A stretch of DNA of 64,000 nt from CAVWXT01 sp963759115 (GTDB lineage: Bacteria; Planctomycetota; Planctomycetia; Pirellulales; Thermoguttaceae). Under the pieces are notes generated by a model. The model did no database searches. It worked only from the letters and a program-made list of their open reading frames with translations, and was not told the origin of the DNA. Positions 37,383 through 45,964 of this stretch are shown here, piece after piece. How positions within the stretch are numbered: position 1 is the first letter of the stretch; each line of letters starts with the position of its first letter. The stretch is from NCBI GenBank assembly GCA_963759115.1, contig CAVWXT010000003.1, forward strand, positions 1 to 64,000, in the 5' to 3' direction. A program made the translations under genes and the position numbers.

Positions 37383-39665
37383 CTAGGGGATGGACTTTTC
37401 CAGAGCGGCGGCCGCGGCTTCGATGGTTCCGCTCATCTTTTCCAACACCTTTCCGGCGCGGACGATCTGCTCGTCGGCCTCCTGCCAGCGGCCCTGCTCG
37501 ATGGCCTCGCGAACGCCGGGGATGGTCTTGACTCCGTAGCCGGTATACAGGCCCGGCGCGTAGATCTGGTGTCTGAACCAAGGGCGGCCAGGCAATCCGC
37601 CGGGCAGGGTGAGCGCCCGCTCGGTCTTCATCAGCGCGGCGTTCACCTCCCGCAACGAAGCGCGAGCCAGTGCGGAACCACCGTCGGCCGAGGCCTTCGC
37701 CAGCGCGCGGTCGTAATGTTCGGCCGCGCGGGTGAGCGAGGCCATCGCGTTCTCCAGCGGGGCGAAGTTGAGGAACGGAGGAACCGCTTCGCGTCGCGGG
37801 GCGACGGAGACCTTCTGCGGGTCGGCAATCGCGTCGAAAACACCTTCGTCGAGTTCCCGGTTTTGCTCGATCGCGTGGTCGCGCTTTTCCTTGGCGAGCT
37901 TCTGCAATTCGTCCCCATAGCGCCGCATCGTGTCGCTAAAGCCGGAGAACTCGAAGGGCAAGAGCTCGGCGTCGGCCAGGCGCATCACCGCGGTTCCGAC
38001 GGTCTGAGCCAGCGCGCGGCAATAGACGAACCCCGGATCGCCGAAGCGGCTGTAGGCGTAGAAATCGTCGTAGATCGAGTGGTAGAGCCCGTCCCCCGAT
38101 TCTCCGCCATAGCCCAGATCGAGACTGGCGATCCCCAGGTGGTCGAGAAAGGCCGTGTAGTCGGAGCCGGAACCCAACGCGCCGATCCGCAGATCGGCTC
38201 GCTTGCGGACTTCCTCGCGCGTGGCTGAGCGGGCGATCGTGGCCAGTTGCAGCCGCTTCCAGACCGGAATGCCCTTTTCCGGGTCGGTGATGTCGCGGGC
38301 CACGCCGTTGATGAACTTCTCCAGCGTGTGTGAGCCCGACATGCTCAAGAAGCCGCGGGCACACGAATCGGTGTTGAGGTAGGCCACGGCCTTGCGGCCA
38401 AGCTCCGCGGCGTGCTCTTCGACCCACTCGGTCGAGCCCAGCAGGCCCGCTTCCTCGCCGTCCCAAACGCAGTAAACGATGGTGCGTTTCGGTTTCCAGC
38501 CTTGACGGGCGAGTTGGGCCAGTCCGCGGGCCTCTTCCATCAGCGCCGCGGCGGCCGACACCGGATCGCAAGCGCCGTTGACCCAGGCGTCATGATGGTT
38601 GCCGCGGATGACCCATTGGTCCGGGTCGGCCGCGCCCGGCAGCGTGGCGATCACGTCGCAGATGCGCTTGATGTCCCAGTTCGACTTGACCTTCAGATGG
38701 ACCTTCGCCGGCCCGGGGCCAACATGGTAGGTGATGGGCAGCGCACCGCGCCAGCCTTCGGGCGGGACCGGGCCCTTGAGCGCAGAGAGCAACGGCTGCG
38801 CGTCGGCGTACGAGAGTGGCAACACCGGAATCTTGGTGAGCGTCTGCGCCTCCTCAAGCCGCAGGCGCTTGGCGGAGGCCGTGGCCCCGACGCCCGGCGT
38901 GAGCGGGTCGCCCGGACATATCGGCAGCTCGATCACGCTGCCGCGCTGCACCCCGTCGCGGGGGCGCCAGGGACCGGCGGGGAATGCCTCATCGTGGAAG
39001 TAGCCGTCCTCGTGCGGGTCCGAGTAGATCAGGCAACCCACCGCGCCGTGCTCGGCCGCGACCTTGGGTTTGCTGCCGCGCCAGCAAGCGCCGTAGCGCA
39101 CGATGACGATGGCGCCCTTGACCGATACGCCCAGCCGCTCCAACTGCTCGTAGTCGTCCGGCACTCCAAAGTTCGCATAGACCAGCGGCGCGGTCACATC
39201 GCCGTCGATCGAGTAGGCGTTGTACGTGGGGAGTTGCTCGTCGCGTTGGCCGGAGGTGGGGTCGCCGGCGACGGCGGGTTCCTCGAGTTTCGCGGTGAAT
39301 TGCACGGGCTCGACCAACTCGACGGCGCGCTCCTTGGGAGTGGGAAACAACACGTCGAACGTCTCAATGTGGGCGTCGAGCCCCCACTGCTTGAACTTCG
39401 CGACGATCCACTCGGCGTTCTCCTTGTCGTAAGGCGAGCCGATGTGGTGGGGGCGGGCGGAAAGATGCTCAATGTACTCGCGGAGGTTGTTGGTGTCCGG
39501 GATGGCCCGGAATTTCGTCTCCCACTCGCGCCGGGCGCGGGCCCCGTCGGACGAGAATCCTTGGAGGGGCGGGACATCCGGGGGCGGAGCGGACCACGCT
39601 GGGGCACCCAGCAGGCCCACCCCGGCCACTACGATCACGAACAACCCCCATCTGCGATGATTCAC
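37383..39665 (-). CDS. M28-family glutamate carboxypeptidase II (PSMA)-like peptidase
   Basis: 760 residues, secreted (signal MNHRRWGLFVIVVAGVGLLG to PAWSA). The layout follows human PSMA: N-terminal segment, protease-associated insert (GAIVIVRYGACWRGSKPKVA), zinc peptidase, and C-terminal helical dimerisation domain. The di-zinc ligands are visible: His and Asp in RGNHHDAWVNGACDP, Glu pair in CVWDGEEAGLLGS, Asp in YLNTDSCARG, and His in GDGLYHSIYDDF. Most likely a di- or oligopeptidase in the periplasm. The frame is intact. A MITE lies upstream. Confidence 0.9.
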   Translation of the reverse strand: MNHRRWGLFVIVVAGVGLLGAPAWSAPPPDVPPLQGFSSDGARARREWETKFRAIPDTNNLREYIEHLSARPHHIGSPYDKENAEWIVAKFKQWGLDAHIETFDVLFPTPKERAVELVEPVQFTAKLEEPAVAGDPTSGQRDEQLPTYNAYSIDGDVTAPLVYANFGVPDDYEQLERLGVSVKGAIVIVRYGACWRGSKPKVAAEHGAVGCLIYSDPHEDGYFHDEAFPAGPWRPRDGVQRGSVIELPICPGDPLTPGVGATASAKRLRLEEAQTLTKIPVLPLSYADAQPLLSALKGPVPPEGWRGALPITYHVGPGPAKVHLKVKSNWDIKRICDVIATLPGAADPDQWVIRGNHHDAWVNGACDPVSAAAALMEEARGLAQLARQGWKPKRTIVYCVWDGEEAGLLGSTEWVEEHAAELGRKAVAYLNTDSCARGFLSMSGSHTLEKFINGVARDITDPEKGIPVWKRLQLATIARSATREEVRKRADLRIGALGSGSDYTAFLDHLGIASLDLGYGGESGDGLYHSIYDDFYAYSRFGDPGFVYCRALAQTVGTAVMRLADAELLPFEFSGFSDTMRRYGDELQKLAKEKRDHAIEQNRELDEGVFDAIADPQKVSVAPRREAVPPFLNFAPLENAMASLTRAAEHYDRALAKASADGGSALARASLREVNAALMKTERALTLPGGLPGRPWFRHQIYAPGLYTGYGVKTIPGVREAIEQGRWQEADEQIVRAGKVLEKMSGTIEAAAAALEKSIP

Positions 39666-39773
39666 GGCGACGGTTCCTTTCGGGCTAATGGAAGTGGCCG
39701 GCGCTGAGGGTTAGCCGGCGGCCTCAATCTTGGTATTGGTGACCGGCGTTGTCAACTGTCTTCCGGTTCCGAC

Positions 39774-39915
39774 CAGGGCCACTCAGTTTTCCCAAATCCG
39801 GGTGTGGGAGGCGACTCCAGTCGCCGATTTCCGGTTGTTTTCGAGCAATCGGCGACAGGAGTCGCCTCCCACAGTGAATAAGTCGCCTCCCACAGTGAAG
39901 AACTGATCGGCCCTG
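39774..39915. mobile_element. MITE 2, intron-free
   Basis: Ends CAGGGCC...GGCCCTG, flanked by the 10-bp direct repeat CGGTTCCGAC (39764-39773 and 39916-39925). It contains the GGAGGCGACTCC hairpin plus a 21-bp duplication of the right arm end (GTCGCCTCCCACAGTGAA). It serves as an uninterrupted version of the intron target. Confidence 0.85.
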
Positions 39916-39972
39916 CGGTTCCGACGCCCCCAGTATCAATCAGCGAGGCGCCGGACCGGCCGGCATTAGGCG

Positions 39973-41742
39973 TCAGATCATGTAGTACAACGCCCCTTGC
40001 TCCGGCTCGCGCGTCGGCCGGCGAGGGCAGACGTCGCACACGTCGTCGCCTAGCAACTCGTAGGCGTAGCGCACCGCCGACAAGGTCGAGGACCCCAGCG
40101 CGGCCGCGTCCTCCAAGAAGATTCGCTCGTTGGGCAGCCAATCGTCGAACCGCAGGTTCTTCATGGCTTGGGCAAAATCCGCGCGAACCCCGCAGAGGAG
40201 CACGGCAACGCCCTTCTCCTGCATTTCCAGCAGAAAATGCTGTAGCCGTTCCATGCACACGATGTCGGGATTCCGCGTCCGCTTGACGCGAAGGACCAGG
40301 ATGCGAACGCCGGCATTGGTCCTCTCGCGGAGATCGGCGAAATAACGGTCCAGTTCCGGAGCCGCCCCAAAGAAGAACTCGCCTTCCAGGTCCAACAGGA
40401 CCATGCGGGTGCAGCGCGGGTCGGCCGGTTGGCGGTCGCGGACGACCCGGTCGGCGCCGACGACCATCTCGGCGGCCTTCAGCTGGGCGGCGCGGGGAAC
40501 GAACATGAGGATCGAGAGGGTCACTCCGATGAGGATCGAGAACTCGACGCTCACAACGACCGCGGCCAGCGCCGTGGTCAGAACCAACAGCGCGTCAAAC
40601 CGCGACGCCCGCAGGGCGTGCCGCAGCCGCCGCCGGTCGATCAGGCCGGCCGCGGTCACCATGAGGAGGCCGGCCAAGGCCGCCGTAGGGATAAAGCGCG
40701 CCAGCGGAGCGAAGAGGAGGACCACCAAGGCCACGGCCGCCGCCGCGAACACCCCGGACATCCGGCTGACCGCTCCGGCCTGGAAGTTGATGGCGGAGCG
40801 CGTGAGCGACCCGGAGCCGGGCAAGCACTGAAAGAAGCCACCGATGAAGTTGGCCACGCCCTCCGCCAGGCACTGCCGATTATAATCGAGCGGCTGCCGC
40901 GTCTGGTTGGCAATGGATTTTGCAATGGCCAATGCCTCTTGGAGTCCAAGGAGGGCGATCGCCAGGGCGCTGCCGGCCATCTGTCCCATCCACTCCAGCT
41001 TGATCTCCGGGATGTGCGGCATGGGCAAACCGGCGGGCACGGCGCCGACCACGGCCACCGCCGACTTGCCGTCGCCGTCCGGATCGGACCAGCCGAGCGC
41101 GGCCACCAGCAGAGCGGCCATGCCCAGGGCCAGGAGCATGTCCACCCGCGGCAAGCGGTGCTTGCGGAACACGCTTCGCAGAGCCACCACCAGGACGACC
41201 GTTCCCAGGCCGATGCCGAGGGCGCGAGGGTTCGGCGGACCGTTGCTGGCGAGGGTGAGCCACAGGCGATAGAGAATGTGCTGGTGGCCGGTGCCGCGGT
41301 CTTGCAGGCCGAACAGGTTGCCGACCTGGCTCAGCGCGACCAGAGCCCCAGCCCCCGCCATAAAACCCAAGACCACCGACTCTGAAACGTATCGCGTCAG
41401 GTCGCCCAACTTGAACACGGCCACCGACACCTGGATGCCGCCGACCATCAACGCCAGTAGGAAAGTGGCCTCGTAGAGATCCATGCGCGCGTCCGAACCG
41501 AGGAAGGCCAGGGCGCTGAATACGACCAGCGAGATGGCATTGGTCGGGCCGTTGATCAAATGGGACGACGAGCCGAAGATCGAAGCGATCGCCGTCACCA
41601 CAATGGCCGAATATAGGCCGAAACGCGGGTCGACCCCGGCGATCAACGCGTATGCCATCGCCTGAGGCAGCGAAATGGCGGCCACGGTCAGGCCGGCGAT
41701 CAGGTCTCGGCGTGCGCTGCTCCACCCGTATGTCGAGGCCAT
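39973..41742 (-). CDS. SulP-family anion transporter with STAS domain
   Basis: 589 residues. SLC26/SulP transporter with about 12 TM helices. The signature near the start is LPQAMAYALIAGVDPRFGLY, and the motif SHLINGPTNAISLVVFS is characteristic. The core continues with ALLGLQEALAIAKSIANQTR and GFFQCLPGSGSLTRSAINFQ. A cytoplasmic STAS domain follows from about residue 430 (VLLDLEGEFFFGAAPELDRY). It carries sulfate, bicarbonate or similar anions. The frame is intact, with no adjacent carbonic anhydrase to narrow the substrate. Confidence 0.92.
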   Translation of the reverse strand: MASTYGWSSARRDLIAGLTVAAISLPQAMAYALIAGVDPRFGLYSAIVVTAIASIFGSSSHLINGPTNAISLVVFSALAFLGSDARMDLYEATFLLALMVGGIQVSVAVFKLGDLTRYVSESVVLGFMAGAGALVALSQVGNLFGLQDRGTGHQHILYRLWLTLASNGPPNPRALGIGLGTVVLVVALRSVFRKHRLPRVDMLLALGMAALLVAALGWSDPDGDGKSAVAVVGAVPAGLPMPHIPEIKLEWMGQMAGSALAIALLGLQEALAIAKSIANQTRQPLDYNRQCLAEGVANFIGGFFQCLPGSGSLTRSAINFQAGAVSRMSGVFAAAAVALVVLLFAPLARFIPTAALAGLLMVTAAGLIDRRRLRHALRASRFDALLVLTTALAAVVVSVEFSILIGVTLSILMFVPRAAQLKAAEMVVGADRVVRDRQPADPRCTRMVLLDLEGEFFFGAAPELDRYFADLRERTNAGVRILVLRVKRTRNPDIVCMERLQHFLLEMQEKGVAVLLCGVRADFAQAMKNLRFDDWLPNERIFLEDAAALGSSTLSAVRYAYELLGDDVCDVCPRRPTREPEQGALYYMI

Positions 41743-41959
41743 TGACTGCGACTTCTGCTGTGCGGTTTCTTGATCGGCCGTTAACCGGGCTACGCTGTGG
41801 CGGCAACCGGTCCATTCTTACGGAGATCCGAACGAAGGTCAACGTGCCAGTCTTGCTGCTCCAGAGGGCAGCGATCAGGGACGCGACAGGTTGAAAATCA
41901 TCGGGTTCTTGGTTAACATGGGGCGATTCTGTTCGCCGAACCGGGCGAGGGCACCTCGT

Positions 41960-42977
41960 ATGTCGCAATCGCGCAGCACCTTGCCACAGCGAATGCGCTG
42001 GTTCCTGAGCCGGTCCGTGATGGAAATCCTGCTGCTGGCGCTCTGCGTGGTGCTGGCCTGGCGGCGCACCGGGATTCCTCACGCGGGCCAATCTCATCAA
42101 CGTGCTGCGGTCGGTCTCGGAACAGGGGATCATCGCGTTCGGCATGACGATGGTCATCGTGGCCGGCGAGATCGACCTGAGCGTGGGCTCAGCCGTGGCT
42201 ATGTCGGCCTGCCTGGTCGCCTGGCTGGTGCAGGCTGGGTGGCCGATCCCAGCGGCCATCGTAGTGACCGTCCTGGTCGGATCGGTAAACGGCGTCTTGA
42301 TCGGCACGATGCGGGCGCGCTTCCAGGTGCCCTCCTTCATCACCAGCCTGGCCTTGATGCGACTCCTCAGAGGCGTGGCGCAGTGGCTTACCGGCCGTTT
42401 CCCCATAGCGCTCTCGGCAGACACCGGCTACGACGTTCTCAGTGCGGGGCATGTCCTGGGGGTTCCCGTGCCGGTCCTGGCGTTCCTGGGGGTGTTTGTC
42501 GCTGTGCATCTTCTCATGAACTACACGTCGCTGGGGCGCATGATTTATGCCGTCGGCGGCAACGCCGAGGCGGCGCGCCTCAGCGGCGTCAACGTGGGCT
42601 TGGTAAAAACGGCCGTACTGGCCATCACCAGCGCCCTGGCTGCCGCCAGCGGCGTGCTCGTGTCCTCGAAAATGATGTCCGGAAACCCACAGGTCGCCGA
42701 CGGCTGGGAACTGGGCGTGATTGCCGCGGTAATTATCGGCGGCACCAGCCTCACCGGCGGCGCCGGCACGGTCTGGGGGACCATGATCGGCGTGATCTTC
42801 GTCGGCGTCATCCTCAACGGCATGCAACTTCTGGACTTCTCCTCGCCCGCGCAATTGTGCGTCCAAGGAACCGTCATCCTGGCCGCCGTGCTGATCAACC
42901 AGCCTCAACCAGCCTCGTCGGGAATGAATCGGCGGGGAGGTATTTACATAGGGTTCGGTCCTTATTGTAGGAGGTGA
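41960..42977 (+). CDS. Sugar ABC transporter permease (RbsC-like), frameshifted
   Basis: Inner-membrane permease of the ribose/xylose/AI-2 type. Start MSQSRSTLPQRMRWFLSRSV. One missing base near 42075 precedes NLINVLRSVSEQGIIAFGM. Family motifs are VIVAGEIDLSVGSAVAMSA, MNYTSLGRMIYAVGGNAEAA, VIIGGTSLTGGAGTVWGTM and LLDFSSPAQLCVQGTVILAA. The last residues (GIYIGFGPYCRR) come from the MITE at 42949. Without that insert the frame would run on to a stop near 43893. The binding protein gene follows after the insert. Confidence 0.85.
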
Positions 42978-43843
42978 CTCCTGTCGCCGATGAGCGGGGG
43001 GACATAAGGCAATCGGCGACGGGAGTCGCCTCCTAGTGCGCTTGTGAGTGTATCGAATCAGCAAGGTGCAAGTCCTTGTCGAAATTGGGTTTGAACTTCG
43101 TAACCGAAAGTAACTGCGTCCTCGTGAGAGGGGGTGGAGAGCAACTGAAGGTGAACGGCTGGTCCGCAGGATGACGAACTCGATTCGGCCGGTTGTCGTG
43201 GCGAGCCTGCTAGGAAAAGGCGAAGCCCAAGTGACGCTGTGGTCCTCGCAAGGGATGCGGTCGGCAGACCGCGCGGTAAGCTCCGGGGGGAAACCAAACC
43301 AAGCCCCAGAGGCGGCAACAGGTGGTTGGAGGCGGAACGGTCGGAAGGTTTGATACATGAAGCAAGGAGACCTGGGCGGGTACAAGGACGAAGTTCATTG
43401 TCCCTGATAAGGATACGAAGAATCGACCGCCCAGGAGTCAGAGCGTCCATACGAGCGAGGAAGCGGGGCAATGCCCGTCGAGCAAAGGGACGCAGGAAAG
43501 GGGATGAAACATGACGCACGGCCAAAACCACACCGTACCGCGAGTGTCGGCAACGACTAGCCACGACGGACTGCGTCAGGCACACGTAACTTGGCTCAGA
43601 TTGGCCGCACCGTCGATGTTGCATGTTGGTGGCCTTCCCGTGAAGGTCAGGGCCTTTCGCTTCTGCCGATCCCGAGAAGGAACCTTGTTTCCTTCCCGCG
43701 CTCGGTTCACCAATCCTCTACGAGGTAACACCACTAACCGGAGAGCCGGATGCGGGAAATCCGCCAGTCCGGTTCGGAGGGAGGGGAGGCCGGGAACTTA
43801 ACCGGCCTTCCCTACCCCTATCAATGAGAGCCCAACGGACGTG
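42949..43843. mobile_element. MITE-like element interrupted by group II intron copy 3
   Basis: The 10-bp direct repeat GGTATTTACA flanks it (42939-42948 and 43844-43853). The core hairpin TAGGAGG...CCTCCTA is the same as in the other MITEs, but the outer ends differ (TAGGGTTCGG and its loose partner). Length without the intron is 109 bp. It lies between the permease and binding-protein genes and changes the permease C-terminus. Confidence 0.75.
43036..43821 (+). mobile_element. Group II intron copy 3, ORF-less, 786 bp
   Basis: Runs from GTGCGC at 43036 to CCCCTAT at 43821. The 5' exon ends CCTCCTA and the EBS1 candidate TAGGA is at 43211-43215. Domain V is at 43743-43775 (GAGCCGGA paired with TCCGGTTC, AGC triad, GAAA-type loop, small bulge), followed by domain VI with a candidate branch A eight bases from the end. 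It is transcribed in the same direction as the ABC operon it interrupts, so it would be in the operon mRNA and could splice out if a maturase is available. Confidence 0.88.
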
Positions 43844-43928
43844 GGTATTTACAGGAACCACTGCGGCGCGGTATTGATGATGATTGTTTGAGAACGTTGG
43901 CCCCCAACGAGTACAGGAGAATCAGGCC

Positions 43929-44930
43929 GTGAAGTCGCTCCCATCCGATCATCCAAGGCTATTCGTGGGGTTGGCCGCTGTTGCGGTAGTGGCCGCAGGT
44001 TTGTCCGCCGGCTGCAACTCGCAGGGCGGGAAGACGGCCGACCGGCTGCAGATCGCCGCCGTCATCGCCAATGAAGACCAGTTCTTCCGCCTCGTCGAGT
44101 TGGGCATGAAGGATGCCGCCAAGCGATTGGACGTCGACCTGTACACGAACAACAGCCAGGGCCAACTCGACAAGGAGATTTCCGCAGTCGACACCTACGT
44201 AGTGCGCGGCGTCAAGGCCATTCTGATCTCGCCGTTGAGCGAGAAGACCTCGAACACCGCCTTGAAGCGGGCCAACGACAAGGGAATCAAGATCATCACC
44301 TACAACGCCAACGTGGAAGGCGATTTTCCCATAAGCGCGATAGAGAGCAACCAATACGAATTGGGCCAATCGACCGGCCAGGTCGTCGCCAGATACGTCC
44401 AAGACAAGCTCGGCGGCAAGGCCACCATCGCCACGGTGGGCTTCATCTCGTTGCTGCCCGACCAGGGCGGCGCCCGGGCCAAAGGCTTCAAGGATGAGAT
44501 GGCCAAGCTGCCGGGAGTGAAGATCGTTGCGGAGCAGGAGGCTTGGATGGCGCCCGAGGCTGACGTCGCGGTCAACAGCATGTTGACGGCCCACCCCGAA
44601 TTGGACATCGTCTGGGCCGCCAACGAAGGCGGCACCGTCGGCGCCGTGACGGCGGTCAAGGGCTCCAGCCGCGCCGGAAAGGTCGTCGTCTTCGGCACCG
44701 ACGTAAGCGGGCAATTGGCCGATTTCCTGCTTTCCGACAACAACATCCTTCAGGCCACCACGGGGCAACGCCCGTTTGAAATCGGCACCCAAGCCCTGCA
44801 GGCGGCGGTCGATGCGTTGCGCGGCAAACCGGTAGACAAGAAGAAGTCCTTGTCGGGGATACTCCTGACGCGTACCCAGCCGGACGAAGTGCGAAAATAC
44901 CGCCAGGAGCTCGATGCCCTGGTGAAATGA
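43929..44930 (+). CDS. Sugar ABC transporter substrate-binding lipoprotein
   Basis: 333 residues, periplasmic-binding protein of the ribose/galactose type. GTG start with AGGAG 10 bp upstream (43914-43918). The lipoprotein signal ends VAAGLSAGCNSQ with the lipid-attachment Cys. The mature part reads IAAVIANEDQFFRLVELGMK, VDTYVVRGVKAILISPLSEK, NTALKRANDKGIKIITYNAN and DIVWAANEGGTVGAVTAVKG, typical of the fold. The permease lies upstream across the intron-bearing MITE. No ABC ATPase is found in the window, so it must be elsewhere. Confidence 0.88.
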   Translation: MKSLPSDHPRLFVGLAAVAVVAAGLSAGCNSQGGKTADRLQIAAVIANEDQFFRLVELGMKDAAKRLDVDLYTNNSQGQLDKEISAVDTYVVRGVKAILISPLSEKTSNTALKRANDKGIKIITYNANVEGDFPISAIESNQYELGQSTGQVVARYVQDKLGGKATIATVGFISLLPDQGGARAKGFKDEMAKLPGVKIVAEQEAWMAPEADVAVNSMLTAHPELDIVWAANEGGTVGAVTAVKGSSRAGKVVVFGTDVSGQLADFLLSDNNILQATTGQRPFEIGTQALQAAVDALRGKPVDKKKSLSGILLTRTQPDEVRKYRQELDALVK

Positions 44931-45014
44931 TGATCCCGCCCCGAGCCCGCTTGCGGAGTCCGCCAACTCGGTCCCCTCTTCCTTTGGTAGAGGGGAGACA
45001 TTTGAAGGCTCTCA

Positions 45015-45647
45015 CTACGCCCGCACGCCCTGGACCCGCCGCAGGGCTTCCAGGTAATGCTCCGTGACGGCGTCCCAGTTGACGACGTTGAAGAACGCCT
45101 TGACGTAGTCGGCCCGCCGATTCTGGTACTGCAAGTAATAGGCGTGCTCCCACACGTCGATGCCCATGATCGGCGTCCGGCCGGACATCCAGGGGCTGTC
45201 CTGGTTGGCGCTGCTCTCGATCATCAGCCCACCCCGGCGATTGACGCAGAGCCAGGCCCAGCCGCTGCCGAAACGGCCCAAGGCCAGCTTGGTGAGTTCG
45301 TCGGCAAAGCGATCGAAGCTGCCGAAATCCTTGTCGATCACCTCGGCCAGATCGCCGCGCGGCTGCCCGCCGCCCTTGCTCGACATGATGTTCCAGAACA
45401 ACGTGTGATTGGCATGTCCGCCGCCGTTATTGCGGACGATCATGCGGATGTCCTCGGGCAGGTTGTCGAGGTTTGCCAGCAAGTCCTCGATGGTGGGCTC
45501 GCCCACGTCGTGCCCTTCCAATGCCTTGTTGAGGTTGGCCACGTACGTCGCGTGGTGCTTGTCGTGGTGGACCTCCATAGTCCGGGAGTCGATATGGGGC
45601 TCCAAGGCATCATAGGGATACGGTAAATCGGGTAATTTGTAGAACAT
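45015..45647 (-). CDS. sodA: Superoxide dismutase, Fe/Mn type
   Basis: About 210 residues, MFYKLPDLPYPYDALEPHID. Metal ligands are visible: His in MEVHHDKHHATYV, His in GGGHANHTLFWNIM, and Asp and His in IDVWEHAYYLQYQNRRADYV. It converts superoxide to peroxide and oxygen in the cytoplasm. GGGHANHTLFW and the Gln/Gly residues around it suggest the Mn or cambialistic subgroup, but I would not decide from sequence alone. An in-frame upstream extension exists, but this ATG matches the family length. Confidence 0.93.
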   Translation of the reverse strand: MFYKLPDLPYPYDALEPHIDSRTMEVHHDKHHATYVANLNKALEGHDVGEPTIEDLLANLDNLPEDIRMIVRNNGGGHANHTLFWNIMSSKGGGQPRGDLAEVIDKDFGSFDRFADELTKLALGRFGSGWAWLCVNRRGGLMIESSANQDSPWMSGRTPIMGIDVWEHAYYLQYQNRRADYVKAFFNVVNWDAVTEHYLEALRRVQGVRA

Positions 45648-45964
45648 GATCCGTTTCCTCTCCGGCTGGGTGCTACGTGCTCTCGGTCTCGGGCGGGATG
45701 TCGCTTGCGGCTTTCCACAATGCGGCGGACCACCAACACGAGACCTCAGCGAGATTTCTAACAACCACGGCTGTGATTATTATAGGCCCGCGTTCCCCTC
45801 AGGCAAGGCAACGGTGGAACAGGGCCGTCAGTTTTCCCAAATCCGAGTTGTAGGAGGCGACTCCAGTCGCCGATTTGCGGCTGATTTCGGGCAATCGGCG
45901 ACTGGAATCGCCTCCTACAGTGAAGAACTGATCGGCCTGAACGGTGGAAGGGCCGGCCCGGTGA
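45648..45964. other. Intergenic region holding MITE 3
   Basis: Apart from the MITE at 45820-45939 I see no gene. The sod promoter should lie at 45650-45800. Confidence 0.5.
45820..45939. mobile_element. MITE 3, intron-free, 120 bp
   Basis: Ends CAGGGCC(G)TCAGTTTTCCC and AACTGATCGGCCTG, with the 10-bp direct repeat AACGGTGGAA at 45810-45819 and 45940-45949. It contains the complete GGAGGCGACTCC hairpin and, on the minus strand, the uninterrupted junction CCTCCTACAACTCGG that corresponds to the intron 2 insertion site. Confidence 0.88.
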
